From NCBI RefSeq assembly GCF_037138995.1, contig NZ_JBAXHI010000013.1, positions 1 to 64,000 of the forward strand: a stretch of 64,000 nucleotides of DNA. Direction: 5' to 3'. The notes beneath the pieces were generated by a model that searched no databases, had not been told where the DNA came from, and was given only the letters and a program-made list of their open reading frames with translations. The DNA is from Chlorohelix sp037138995 (GTDB taxonomy: Bacteria; Chloroflexota; Chloroflexia; Chloroheliales; Chloroheliaceae). A program made the position numbers and the translations under genes. Shown here in pieces: positions 7,898-17,486 of this stretch (its first letter is position 1; every line of letters starts with the position of its first letter).

Positions 7898-10756
7898 CTA
7901 TTTTTCGTAACCGACATACTTGATTAAAGCTGCCACCGGGCGACCGTCGTTTCCGGGTAAAGTTTGAAATTTGGAAAAACGCAGGTCTATGCGGTGGTTA
8001 GCCACAGTTCCTGTTACCGGTAGTTGAATTTCAAAATCTCCAAGAGGTAGTTGCTTTGTGGCAACTAGAATACCATCACTGAGTATTTCAAGGTTTGATG
8101 TAAAGTTTTGGTTATCTATTAGGGGTATTGTGCCTTTGATAACCAGTTTAGCGGTGCTGGTTGGTTGCGCTAGGCGGAAGAAAGCGGCTTCTGATATCCA
8201 TCCATCTTCATAGACTCCCGAATACTCTAGGTTAGGGTTAGTCAAATCAGAGGGAAATTGAGAAACTACTTCCGGCGCTTTTAGTTGGTCATATTCTTCG
8301 ATGGAAACCAGCGAAATATCGCGAGCAAAACCTAATATTTTCCGCTTATCCAGCAATATTTGCTTGCCAAAAAGTTCCATAATCCCATTTTTTGGATTTG
8401 GAAAGTATTTTCCATACTTACCCATATCAATACCCAAAAATGGTTGATTTTGGATTATTTGAGGTGTTATTGGTTCGGAAAAAACCCTTGCAGAACCCCG
8501 CCCAACAATAGGAAAGGGTTGGCGAGTTACGCCGATAGCGCTAGCTGAAGGCAATAGGTTTTCATGATCACCACTAAGACTATCGGTTAACTCCATTACC
8601 AATCTCACGCTAGGAGAAGGATTTATTGGCTCAAAAATATAATAACGACCTAAACCTGCCATAGTTTTTCCGGGGTACAACAAATCAGATTCTAGTTGGA
8701 AAAGAGAAACGAGGTCAGAGTTTCCACCGTAATAATTCATTCCAAGTGAAGAAGGTATGAAAACCAGATGATTCTCCAGTTTGTTCGTAGGTTGTGCTAT
8801 GAAATTTATAGAATTATCATTAAGAAATTTGCGCCGATTAAAAATACTTAACCGAGGAGTTGGGGAAATCATGGTTGAATTATTTAAGAACTCTTTGGTC
8901 AAAACCGCATCTATAGAGAAAGCAGTTGTTGAAGGATTGCCTTCTGTGCTAAACAAATTAAATTCAGCATCACGATAGCGATCTGCAACTTTTATTTGTG
9001 CATATTTACTAAAATCGTCGTCGAACTTTCCTTTAAGTACTATTCTCCAGTAAAAAAGTCCTACACCTGGAAATGAAACTACCTTTTGATTTCTCATATA
9101 AAGGCTCTGGAATTTAGCGAGAATAAAGTTGTTAGTGTCTAAAATAACTTGCGAGGGGTTATTCTGATTAATGATAGTTCGAAAATCTTGATGAATTCCA
9201 GTTGCGGAAGGATTTGGAATCTCTAATAATCCGAAGCCAGAATCAGCAGTACCCCGACTACGCTCTATATAGCTATATTGGAACGGTATGCCTAAACAAA
9301 CCAAAAAAATCAAAGGGATAAGAGCGAATTTCGGATGTTTTCGCATAATATAGAACCAGATGGCTACTACGGAACCCAATAAAAAGGGTTGAATATACAT
9401 AGCTAACTTAAATAATCCAAAATCGCTTGTTTTGATGAATAGAAAAGCAGCCATTAATAGCATTACAAGCGCAGGAAAGGCAACTAATTGTAATCTCCAA
9501 CATGACCATATAATTGCAATAATTGCCAATATCAGTAGAAATGCTCCCAGTATTATACTAATTGTTAGCCAAGGATCATTTGGAATAGAAGCTATATTCT
9601 GGAATCCCCATAGGTCAGCCAGCCCACTTGGTATTAGATAATAGGGGAACATCAATTCAACGGTGGTATTATACGAAAGTTGTCCACTCGAACCAACACT
9701 ACCAGTACCTATGGTTGTTTGGTTTATTAAAAAACCAACAACTTTTATAATATAAGTATTTAAAATTATAAGGACAAAAAAACTGGCGAAAGATAGACGT
9801 GTTAATAAGATTTTCCAGTTTATAAGCTTTTTGATAAAACCAACACCTAAATAGAGTCCATAACTAAGTACAAGGAAGGGGAAAATTTCAGGGTAATCCA
9901 CTAATAAGGCAGAAACCGAAATGCTGATTAGAATACAATACCATATAATAGACCATCTCTTATCAGGTTGGGCTATTTGGCTTAATAAAATCAAGCAAAG
10001 TATCAATATACTTAAACCTCCAACCTGAGGCATTAACTGATATGCGGTACCAAGGCTGGTAAGAGCCGAAAATGCTAACATTATACACAGCACTAAAGCC
10101 GGCATACGTAATTTGGGGGTTTGGTAAATTAAGGCTCCGCTGGTACTTATCAGAGTGATGTGCATTGCCATAATGAGCGGCATATAAATCTGGTCAGGCA
10201 TCATACCCGTTATACTACTCAACAGCGCCAGTAACCAATCACTACCGGCGCGATGTCCAGAAACGCTATAAAGAAACCAGAGAGCCGCACTATTATCGCT
10301 GCTTGATATCAAGCTATCTAGATTGGGTGGCTCATCAAAGCCGAAATTTAAAACTCGATATGCAGAGCTTATATAAAGAGATGAATCATCGTTGTAATAA
10401 CTCATCCAATTAAAGCCAAATTCAAACAGGGGTCGTCCGGTAATCACGGCTGCTAACAACAAAACAATACCAAAAGGCAAGTACAATTTTATTGGGATAT
10501 TTGGTCGGAATCGCCAAAATAGTATCCCGATGAGGAATAGGAGTAGGAGGACTAGAATAACCCCAAAATATTTTACCGGTATCCCTCCTAATCTATTCAA
10601 AAAAAACACAGGTAAAAGGGTGACCGCCAACCCTAGCGCTGGGGCAAGTAATAAATTTTGGATTGAGCTAGACTTGAGTTGGAAAATGGAGAGAAAAGCA
10701 AAACCTAACGCTGTCCAAAATATAAATATTCCTATTGATAAAGCAAAGGCTATCAT
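7898..10756 (-). CDS. Large multi-spanning membrane protein, glycan-related, function unknown
   Basis: A 952-residue protein. The first roughly 490 residues hold about a dozen hydrophobic segments, starting with a signal-like helix. After the last one (near FLVCLGIPFQYSYIERSRG) a soluble region of about 450 residues follows, beta-rich towards the C-terminus. That layout resembles GT-C fold membrane glycosyltransferases and YfhO-like proteins of Chloroflexota, with a catalytic loop and soluble tail outside the membrane. I see no decisive motif such as the paired acidic residues in the first loop of GT39 enzymes, although YNDDSSLYISSAYR is a candidate acidic site. The neighbours (GT4, methyltransferase-GT2, GDP-fucose synthase, all minus strand) suggest a part in surface polysaccharide assembly. 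The exact function is not recognised. Confidence 0.7.
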   Translation of the reverse strand: MIAFALSIGIFIFWTALGFAFLSIFQLKSSSIQNLLLAPALGLAVTLLPVFFLNRLGGIPVKYFGVILVLLLLFLIGILFWRFRPNIPIKLYLPFGIVLLLAAVITGRPLFEFGFNWMSYYNDDSSLYISSAYRVLNFGFDEPPNLDSLISSSDNSAALWFLYSVSGHRAGSDWLLALLSSITGMMPDQIYMPLIMAMHITLISTSGALIYQTPKLRMPALVLCIMLAFSALTSLGTAYQLMPQVGGLSILILCLILLSQIAQPDKRWSIIWYCILISISVSALLVDYPEIFPFLVLSYGLYLGVGFIKKLINWKILLTRLSFASFFVLIILNTYIIKVVGFLINQTTIGTGSVGSSGQLSYNTTVELMFPYYLIPSGLADLWGFQNIASIPNDPWLTISIILGAFLLILAIIAIIWSCWRLQLVAFPALVMLLMAAFLFIKTSDFGLFKLAMYIQPFLLGSVVAIWFYIMRKHPKFALIPLIFLVCLGIPFQYSYIERSRGTADSGFGLLEIPNPSATGIHQDFRTIINQNNPSQVILDTNNFILAKFQSLYMRNQKVVSFPGVGLFYWRIVLKGKFDDDFSKYAQIKVADRYRDAEFNLFSTEGNPSTTAFSIDAVLTKEFLNNSTMISPTPRLSIFNRRKFLNDNSINFIAQPTNKLENHLVFIPSSLGMNYYGGNSDLVSLFQLESDLLYPGKTMAGLGRYYIFEPINPSPSVRLVMELTDSLSGDHENLLPSASAIGVTRQPFPIVGRGSARVFSEPITPQIIQNQPFLGIDMGKYGKYFPNPKNGIMELFGKQILLDKRKILGFARDISLVSIEEYDQLKAPEVVSQFPSDLTNPNLEYSGVYEDGWISEAAFFRLAQPTSTAKLVIKGTIPLIDNQNFTSNLEILSDGILVATKQLPLGDFEIQLPVTGTVANHRIDLRFSKFQTLPGNDGRPVAALIKYVGYEK

Positions 10757-10816
10757 TAAAATTCCAATCTGCTAATTTTCTAGCGTTTTGACTAGGTAAA
10801 AAACACACCTGATTTA

Positions 10817-11755
10817 TTAGTGATTTCTAAGATACCATTCTATCGCTTCTTTCAAGCCTTCACTGAAACTGACGCTGGATTTGAAACCGAATTCTTGCTC
10901 TGCCCTGCTTACATCAAGTTTGCGGCGCGGTTGCCCGTTCGGTTTGGTAGTATCAAAGGTGATTTTGCCCTTGAAACCGCAAAATTCGGCTATGGTTAAA
11001 GCAAGTTCTTGTATGGAAATCTCATAGCTTGAGCCTAAGTTTACAGGTTCACTTTTATTATATAATTCGGTAGCCATCACTATACCGCGTGCGGCATCGT
11101 CCACGTAAAGAAACTCGCGAGTTGGGGAGCCATCCCCCCAGACTGTAATCTCTGCTAAATTCTCTTTTCGGGCATCCACACATTTTTTTATCAAGGCTGG
11201 TATTACATGTGAGCTTTTCGGATCAAAGTTATCATATGGTCCATAAAGATTAACCGGCAGGAGAAAAATACCGTTAAAATCATATTGCTGGCGATAGGCT
11301 TGGGCTTGCACTAATAACATCTTTTTTGCCAAACCATAGGGTGCATTCGTCTCTTCAGGGTATCCGTCCCAGAGGTCGTTTTCTTTGAACGGCACAGGGG
11401 CAAATTTAGGATACGCGCAAACTGTACCAACCGCCACAAACTTTTCAACCTTGTTTTGTCGGGCTTGCTCCATCATTTGAACACCCATAATCAGGTTATC
11501 GTAAAAAAAATCGCCGGGATGTTCTAGATTAGCGCCTATTCCACCAACCGAAGCGGCAGCATGAATTATTACCTGTGGCTTTATATCAAGATATAATTGT
11601 CTAACATGCTCGTTGTTACGCAAGTCATAATCAGCCTTGCGCGGGGCAAAAATATGCTCACACCCCTTTTCTTTCAAATGTTTGACAATGCTACGACCTA
11701 AAAATCCATTACCGCCTGTTATCAATATCCTTTTAGTAGCAAACACTGTAGGCAT
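10817..11755 (-). CDS. fcl: GDP-L-fucose synthase (epimerase/reductase)
   Basis: A 312-residue extended short-chain dehydrogenase/reductase. It has the Rossmann motif GGNGFLG at 14-20, the HAAASVGGIGANLEHP block typical of GDP-fucose synthases, VGTVCAYP with the catalytic Ser/Thr region, and the YGLAKK catalytic Tyr and Lys. The ending (DGSPTREFLYVDD, LDVSRAEQEFGF) is also typical. The enzyme turns GDP-4-keto-6-deoxy-mannose into GDP-L-fucose with NADPH in the cytoplasm. Its partner GDP-mannose 4,6-dehydratase is not in the window. It lies at the upstream end of the minus-strand polysaccharide cluster, 60 bases before the membrane protein gene, and probably supplies the donor sugar used there. 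Length is normal. Confidence 0.9.
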   Translation of the reverse strand: MPTVFATKRILITGGNGFLGRSIVKHLKEKGCEHIFAPRKADYDLRNNEHVRQLYLDIKPQVIIHAAASVGGIGANLEHPGDFFYDNLIMGVQMMEQARQNKVEKFVAVGTVCAYPKFAPVPFKENDLWDGYPEETNAPYGLAKKMLLVQAQAYRQQYDFNGIFLLPVNLYGPYDNFDPKSSHVIPALIKKCVDARKENLAEITVWGDGSPTREFLYVDDAARGIVMATELYNKSEPVNLGSSYEISIQELALTIAEFCGFKGKITFDTTKPNGQPRRKLDVSRAEQEFGFKSSVSFSEGLKEAIEWYLRNH

Positions 11756-11876
11756 CCCTCCATTTTATAAAAATAAGCAGTTTTGGACTTGAGTAGAAAT
11801 TAACTTTTTCACAACCGTTCACGATACCAAAGCTTGGAATAAATTAAGCAGGTCAAACCATTTTAGCACAAAGAAC

Positions 11877-12095
11877 TTGGATTGGCTAAAACAGCAAAAG
11901 CTGGTGCAATCAGGTATTAACGTGTTGGAACGATTGGAACGAATGGTAAGCTACGCCCGTGAACAGGCGCGAAACCCCACTTTTGAACAATTAAGCCCCC
12001 GTCTAACTCCGCAAAGTCGCTTGCCTAAATTCTCAGCTAACTCTCAGCCTTCTTTCAGTACAAACCAATCCATAAGTTCTAAAGTGATAGTGTAA
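11877..12095 (+). CDS. Small hypothetical protein, uncertain
   Basis: A 72-codon ORF from TTG 11877. It encodes an amphipathic helix (NVLERLERMVSYAREQA) followed by a Ser/Gln/Pro-rich disordered tail. There is no membrane segment and no recognised family. A ribosome binding site before the TTG is not evident; an internal ATG at 11944 would leave about 50 residues. It lies 54 bases before the DUF5666-type gene on the same strand and could be cotranscribed with it. The composition looks protein-like, but support is thin. Confidence 0.35.
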   Translation: MDWLKQQKLVQSGINVLERLERMVSYAREQARNPTFEQLSPRLTPQSRLPKFSANSQPSFSTNQSISSKVIV

Positions 12096-12149
12096 AGAAA
12101 AAATCTTTACTGAAAGTTTGTTGAAAATAACTGAAAGGATGGCTTTACA

Positions 12150-13190
12150 TTGAACGAGGATACGCAAATATCGAACCCTTCTAATCAAGGTAGAAAAAAG
12201 AAAAAGGTAAGATTTGTTGCAGTAATGATGGCATTGGCTTTGATGCTAGGTGTTGGGGCTGGCGTGTTTAGCGTTTCAAACTTGAAATCGGTCAGCGCAC
12301 AGACAACTACGCCCGGCACAACTCCGAGCAGCCAAGTTTCCCCGCCTTCGGGTAGTAGCGACCAAACCGGGGTTGCCCCAGATACTTTTGGCGGTCACGG
12401 TGGTAAAGGCTCGATGGGCGGCAGACCAGATGGCGCGGGCGGACTAGATAATATGCAGGGTCGTGGTGGAAAACATGGTCAAGCCGATTCTACCTTAACG
12501 GCTGTGAACGGCAATACTCTTACCCTAACTGCCCAGAACGGTAGCACCAGCGCCGTAACTGTTGATGCCAATACTACCTATACCAGAGCCGGTAAAGCAA
12601 TCAGCCTTGCCGACCTGAAAACGGGCGATAAAATCGAAGTGCATATGAATCAGGGCGCTACCACCGCAAGTTCTATCGAAGTTGTGTTGGCGCATGCTGA
12701 TGGTACTATCACCGCAGTGTCTGGTTCTACCATTACCCTGACCGAACGCAATAGCGCCACTCAGCAAGTAGTGGTTGACGCATCTACCAGCTTTTTGAAG
12801 GCAGGTCAGAGCGCATCACTAGCCGATGTGACGGTAGGCAGCCAGATAATGGCAAACGGCACTTTGAACAGTGACGGCAGCCTCAAAGCAGAGCAGGTTG
12901 TTATCCAGTTGCCGGAAGCTCACGGTACGGTTAGTAAGGTTGAGGGAGCCACCATTACCTTGAGTGACCCACGCGGCAACCGTCAGATTACTGTTGTGAC
13001 CAATTCAAGCACCAAATTCTATGTGGTTACTCAGCCGGGTGCTGCTCAAACGGCAGCTTCCCTGAGCGATATTGCAACCGGCAAGAATATTGAGGCTGAA
13101 GGTACAATGGATGCCAATGGCACAACCTTGACTGCGCTGGTAGTTCAGATTATGCCTGAACGAACAGCAGACATGTCACACGGCAGATAG
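12150..13190 (+). CDS. Secreted DUF5666-type repeat protein
   Basis: A 346-residue exported protein. The start is TTG 12150, supported by AAAGGA at 12134-12139. A Lys/Arg-rich stretch at 14-20 is followed by a hydrophobic helix (about 21-42) and a probable signal peptidase site near SVSA/Q. A Gly/Ser/Thr-rich linker follows. After it come three similar modules of about 65 residues, each with a pattern like TVNGNTLTLTAQNGS, then a VDANTTY-type strand, then LADLKTGDKIEV. This is the DUF5666 pattern of small beta-barrel repeats in extracytoplasmic proteins. The function is unknown; a cell-surface or matrix role is plausible. A clear terminator follows, so it is a short transcription unit. Confidence 0.85.
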   Translation: MNEDTQISNPSNQGRKKKKVRFVAVMMALALMLGVGAGVFSVSNLKSVSAQTTTPGTTPSSQVSPPSGSSDQTGVAPDTFGGHGGKGSMGGRPDGAGGLDNMQGRGGKHGQADSTLTAVNGNTLTLTAQNGSTSAVTVDANTTYTRAGKAISLADLKTGDKIEVHMNQGATTASSIEVVLAHADGTITAVSGSTITLTERNSATQQVVVDASTSFLKAGQSASLADVTVGSQIMANGTLNSDGSLKAEQVVIQLPEAHGTVSKVEGATITLSDPRGNRQITVVTNSSTKFYVVTQPGAAQTAASLSDIATGKNIEAEGTMDANGTTLTALVVQIMPERTADMSHGR

Positions 13191-13205
13191 TTTCCCTTAT
13201 AGATG

Positions 13206-13237
13206 CCCTTCTCGCTTTTCGGCGAGAGGGGTTTTTA
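13206..13237 (+). terminator. Rho-independent terminator after DUF5666-type gene
   Basis: CCCTTCTCGC pairs with GCGAGAGGGG (one G-T wobble) around a TTTTCG-type loop, followed at once by a T run. It sits 15 bases after the stop at 13190. Confidence 0.85.
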
Positions 13238-13312
13238 ATTTTTGCCTAGACAAATCACCGCCGCTATAATGCGGCGAAAGCCCTGAGAATTAAAACCCGA
13301 TTTACTTATTTT

Positions 13313-16300
13313 TCAAGCCAATTGTCGTGAAGCTAAATCTTTGAAAAGACCATCCCGGTTCATTAACTCTTGAAAGGTTCCAAATTCAGCAATATGCCCA
13401 CCTTGCAATACATAGATACAATCAGCATTTATAATAGTGCTGAGGCGATGCGCTATAACAATCCGGGTCGCCTGCAAATTTTCAAGGCTGCGGCTTACAA
13501 TCGCTTGAGTCTGATTATCCAATGCGCTCGTTGCCTCATCAAACAGCAGGATACGCGGTTTGCCTATGATTGAGCGGGCTATCATTAGGCGCTGGCGTTG
13601 TCCGCCTGATAGAGTCGAACCACCTTCAGAAATTAAAGTAAACATACCCATTGGCATTTGCTTAATATCAGCCTCAAGTCCCGCCATTCTTACCGCTTCC
13701 CACGCTTCTTCAATGGTAAACGGGCTTGAACCGATGATATTGCTCAGAATATCGCCCGGCATTAATTTACCGTTTTGCATCACTACTCCGGTGCGTCTGC
13801 GTACTGCCGACAAATCAAGTTCGGATAAATCTTGATTATCAAACAAAATCGAGCCTGCTTCAGGTTTTTCAAAACCCAGCAGCAAACGGAAGATAGTAGA
13901 TTTGCCAGAACCGGAAGGTCCCACAATTGCGATAAATTGTCCGGCGCGAATATGCAAGGATACATCATTCAAGATGTAAGGTGTCTCAGGACTATAGCGG
14001 AAAGAGACATGGTTTAATTCGATTTCGCCGTTAAGCTCACCGGGATTGATTTTGCCGGATTGAACCTCCGGTTCAGCATCCAGTATTACACGGATTCGTT
14101 CATATAGAGGGATTGCCTGTAATACTGAAGTAAAGGCTACCACCATTGCAATCATAGCCGCTTGAAATTGACCGAACGCGGCTATAAATGCAAGGAATGA
14201 ACCGGTGGAAAGAGTACCTTGTTTCTTGAAACTATCTACCGCGCCAAAGATAATCGCGCTGGTTATTATAGGTAGTATCGAGTTAAATACTTGTTGGTAA
14301 TTGCTGACAGTACGCGCTTTAAAAGCTATTCGGCGTTGTTTGGTGAACTCACTCGCCCATACGCCAAAAGCGCGAGTTTCTGCACCAGCTACTCGCAACT
14401 TTGCAATACCAGTGATGAGTTGCAATACCAGACCTGAAACCTTGCCCTGCAATTCAGTAAGGGTGCGTTGAAAACGCAATTCCCATAGGCTAAAAATGAT
14501 TACCGTCAGTAAGGTCAGCGCAATCAAGCCAAGCGCAACAAAAGCCAATCCCGCATCATAGGCAAATAGCTGGAAGAAGCTGAAAATTGAAAACACGCTG
14601 CCTAACACAGCGGTTATTACATTTCCCCCTACCAGTTGCAAAATTACATCCAGCCCCATTGCCCTTACCGCCAAATCCCCGACAGTATATTTGCGGAAGA
14701 AAGAGGTGGGTAGTTCGAGCAATTTATCCCATAGAGCGGCTTGCGTGGATAATTCAAGCCTTGTCTCAAACCTTAATATTGCAATACTACGAGTAAATTG
14801 AAATGCTACCGAAGCAAGAGTTACCACTATCAGCCCGATTACTACCTGTAATAATAGGGAGCGATTCCCGGTAGGTGTTACTGTATCAAACAGGAAGCCG
14901 GTTATTGCCGGTATAAACAATGCAAGCAACCCAACCCCGATACTCAACAAAATCAGGCTGACTAAATCTTTGCTAGAACCGCGCGTACCAAAGCGTATCA
15001 ATTCCCATGCCTTAAATATTCTCAGCGGGAAAGGGCGGTAGAAGACATAAGCAGTAGTGGAAATCTGCGCGGCTATTTCGCGAGTAATCACAGTCCTGCT
15101 ATTATCGGCAGGGTCTGCTACCTCATAGCGTTTGCTGGAGAGGGGCAATAATGCCAAGGGGCTACCGGCTTCTTTTCCAGATACACCTTCATTCCAATAA
15201 CCCAATAAGGCTCCGGTATCCTGCTTCCACCAATCCGGTTCTAGGGTTACTTCACGTATGCGAATACGCGAAGCTCTGGCAATATCGTCAAGTGGATTGC
15301 TTCTACCGGAAGCATCAAATTGTTCACGGGCAGTCTGGATTAAAATTCCCCGTGCATCTCCGATCATTCGGCAAGCATTTAACAACAAATTGCGAGTAGC
15401 CCGGTAAGCCGGTTCTTCGCCTGCTTTGCGGTCTTCAAATATAGAAGAAAGATTACCTAAAGCCGTTTGAGCAACCGCTGTATCATATTCCGCTTTTCTT
15501 CTCAATCGGTTAATTTCTTCAAAAGTCATCAGGCGAATATTGGTGACTTTTATCCGAAAGAAGATTTCATGGAATTGATCCAGCCCCTCCCAAAGGCGCG
15601 GGTCTGACAGTATTTCTTGAGAGGGGATTGGTTTGAGACGACATTTGGAGGACGCTAACAGCCAGCTATTGCCAAAAACCGGGAAAACAGTTTCACCCGT
15701 ATCGGAGCCTAGCTCTTCTTCCCCGAAATACAAAGCGTTTCCTTCTAGCAGTTTCACCCATAAGCCGCTCTTTTTCAAACCGACTCGTTGTTGGGCAGTC
15801 AATTCTAGTTCCGTGCCGACTTCCAAAACCGCTTCAATGGGCGATGTGCTGCTTTCTCCGCTAATACTGCGCGAAAGGTAATCTATCCAGTTCTCAAATA
15901 TTTGCGATAGCTTTCCAATCAGATGTGGTTCTTTAACCATATAGCGCAAGTGATAGGAGGGTATTTTAAGCAAATTGGTGTCTGGCACAGCTACCGCCAG
16001 TAACCCAAGACCGCCCCCGTAACGGGCAGAATCCAGCCCGATTAAAGCCTGACCGGGAACTACAGAGCAAATATGGTGTCGAGTATTTACGGGCTTGCCT
16101 TCGCTTAGCTGCACCGCAAAAACTTCTACTTTGCCCTTTTTGACCAACCAGAAGCTGTCATGGTCATTCAATAGAAATGGTTCGTTGCCGCCCTTATTAA
16201 CGATAGAGCCAAGTTTTTCACAAATTTCTTCAAAGCTCCCCTGATAATCAGCGGGTGGTGGGAGCGGCTTAGGCACAACTGAAATAAAACCGGTAACTCT

Positions 16301-17482
16301 AGGAGCGGCAGCAACCCTCACTGCGCCTTGTTCAAGCGCCAATTGCATCGTAACCGGGGCGCCAAGCGGCACAGGTTGAGAACCGGGCTGGGACGAATCT
16401 TCCACTACAAATTCAAATTCGCCGATTTGGAGATGGTCACCGGGCTTGAGCGGGGTAGGTTGTAGCACCATATTCCGGTTTACAAATGTACCGTTAGCAG
16501 AACCCAAATCGTCAATCAGCAATTGCCCGTTCTGATAAAAGAGTCGGGCGTGACGGCGTGAGATTGAGACATCCATCAAACGCAACAAACCATCTTTATC
16601 ACGCCCGATTATAATCTCTTGTTGTTGCGGCAACCCTAACCGTTCAGGACCCAAATATAGCGGAAGGCGAGAAGCGTGCCGTAAAACTACCATCCGATTA
16701 TCTGTTTTTGCGGCTACAGGCTTTTCTTTTCCGCCATAGGGCTTGCGTGGTGCGCGAAATCGCAAGGTGGTTGAAGCGATAATAATGGTATCACCCTCTT
16801 TTAACAGCATTGAGCCGACTAAGGGATTGCCATTTACCAGCGAGGGGTTGGTCGCGCCGGGGTCATAGATTAAGTAACCTTGCTCTGACCAGCGTATTTC
16901 CGCTTGCTTGCGGCTGACCATGCGCTGTGCCTCGCCCTGCTCGATTAGTCGCATGTCGTTACTTTGATTTCGCCCAATTCCGAAAGGGCGGGTTGGCGTA
17001 AGACGGCAGAAAGAGCCGGGCGGTAGGTTTGTTATATTACTGGCGACAACTTCCAAGCGTGCCATACCGGGGTTATTATCTTCAACCTGAAAACGAGTTG
17101 GTTTGGGAGGCGGCGCACTGACCAGACCGGGCAAAAGGAAAACCATCTCTACATCGGCGCAACTTACCCAATCACCGGGGAAAAGCGGAATGTTACCCGC
17201 AATCCTATCGCCGTTTACGAAAGTACCATTGGTTGAGCCGGAGTCGGAGATTATCAGTAAGCTATCTTCTACCCTATAGCTAATAATAGCGTGGCGCGAA
17301 GAAACAAGATTTTGCGGGCTTTGTAGCACCACATCGGCATTTGTTGTGGAGCGTCCCAAAACCAGAGGTTTAAGCTTGAGGCTTTCAAAATCAAGTGGGA
17401 TGAATACTCCGCGCTGGTTTCCGTTCAGAACTAAAAGGCGGGGCATATTTATGGCAGGATTGGCTTGTGCTGGTGTTGACAT
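13313..17482 (-). CDS. Triple-FHA / NHLM-type ABC exporter protein (ABC2-like)
   Basis: About 1389 residues if started at ATG 17482, which follows GGAATAG; an in-frame TTG at 17500 is less likely. Three forkhead-associated domains lie at about 20-125, 145-250 and 275-365. FHA1 (GRS, SSRH, STNGTF) and FHA3 (GRD, SRRH, SANGTFVN) keep the phosphothreonine-binding residues; FHA2 has Gln in place of the His (SRKQ). A cyclic-nucleotide-domain-like region spans about 430-550. The NHLM-type ABC module follows: membrane helices about 855-1130, then Walker A GPSGSGKST, signature LSGGQ, Walker B ILLFDEATSALD and the switch His of IAHRLST. Proteins of this family form a pair with the peptidase-ABC protein to export leader peptide-bearing natural products. 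The FHA fusion roughly doubles the usual length and implies control by Ser/Thr phosphorylation. Confidence 0.88.
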   Translation of the reverse strand: MSTPAQANPAINMPRLLVLNGNQRGVFIPLDFESLKLKPLVLGRSTTNADVVLQSPQNLVSSRHAIISYRVEDSLLIISDSGSTNGTFVNGDRIAGNIPLFPGDWVSCADVEMVFLLPGLVSAPPPKPTRFQVEDNNPGMARLEVVASNITNLPPGSFCRLTPTRPFGIGRNQSNDMRLIEQGEAQRMVSRKQAEIRWSEQGYLIYDPGATNPSLVNGNPLVGSMLLKEGDTIIIASTTLRFRAPRKPYGGKEKPVAAKTDNRMVVLRHASRLPLYLGPERLGLPQQQEIIIGRDKDGLLRLMDVSISRRHARLFYQNGQLLIDDLGSANGTFVNRNMVLQPTPLKPGDHLQIGEFEFVVEDSSQPGSQPVPLGAPVTMQLALEQGAVRVAAAPRVTGFISVVPKPLPPPADYQGSFEEICEKLGSIVNKGGNEPFLLNDHDSFWLVKKGKVEVFAVQLSEGKPVNTRHHICSVVPGQALIGLDSARYGGGLGLLAVAVPDTNLLKIPSYHLRYMVKEPHLIGKLSQIFENWIDYLSRSISGESSTSPIEAVLEVGTELELTAQQRVGLKKSGLWVKLLEGNALYFGEEELGSDTGETVFPVFGNSWLLASSKCRLKPIPSQEILSDPRLWEGLDQFHEIFFRIKVTNIRLMTFEEINRLRRKAEYDTAVAQTALGNLSSIFEDRKAGEEPAYRATRNLLLNACRMIGDARGILIQTAREQFDASGRSNPLDDIARASRIRIREVTLEPDWWKQDTGALLGYWNEGVSGKEAGSPLALLPLSSKRYEVADPADNSRTVITREIAAQISTTAYVFYRPFPLRIFKAWELIRFGTRGSSKDLVSLILLSIGVGLLALFIPAITGFLFDTVTPTGNRSLLLQVVIGLIVVTLASVAFQFTRSIAILRFETRLELSTQAALWDKLLELPTSFFRKYTVGDLAVRAMGLDVILQLVGGNVITAVLGSVFSIFSFFQLFAYDAGLAFVALGLIALTLLTVIIFSLWELRFQRTLTELQGKVSGLVLQLITGIAKLRVAGAETRAFGVWASEFTKQRRIAFKARTVSNYQQVFNSILPIITSAIIFGAVDSFKKQGTLSTGSFLAFIAAFGQFQAAMIAMVVAFTSVLQAIPLYERIRVILDAEPEVQSGKINPGELNGEIELNHVSFRYSPETPYILNDVSLHIRAGQFIAIVGPSGSGKSTIFRLLLGFEKPEAGSILFDNQDLSELDLSAVRRRTGVVMQNGKLMPGDILSNIIGSSPFTIEEAWEAVRMAGLEADIKQMPMGMFTLISEGGSTLSGGQRQRLMIARSIIGKPRILLFDEATSALDNQTQAIVSRSLENLQATRIVIAHRLSTIINADCIYVLQGGHIAEFGTFQELMNRDGLFKDLASRQLA

Positions 17483-17486
17483 AACT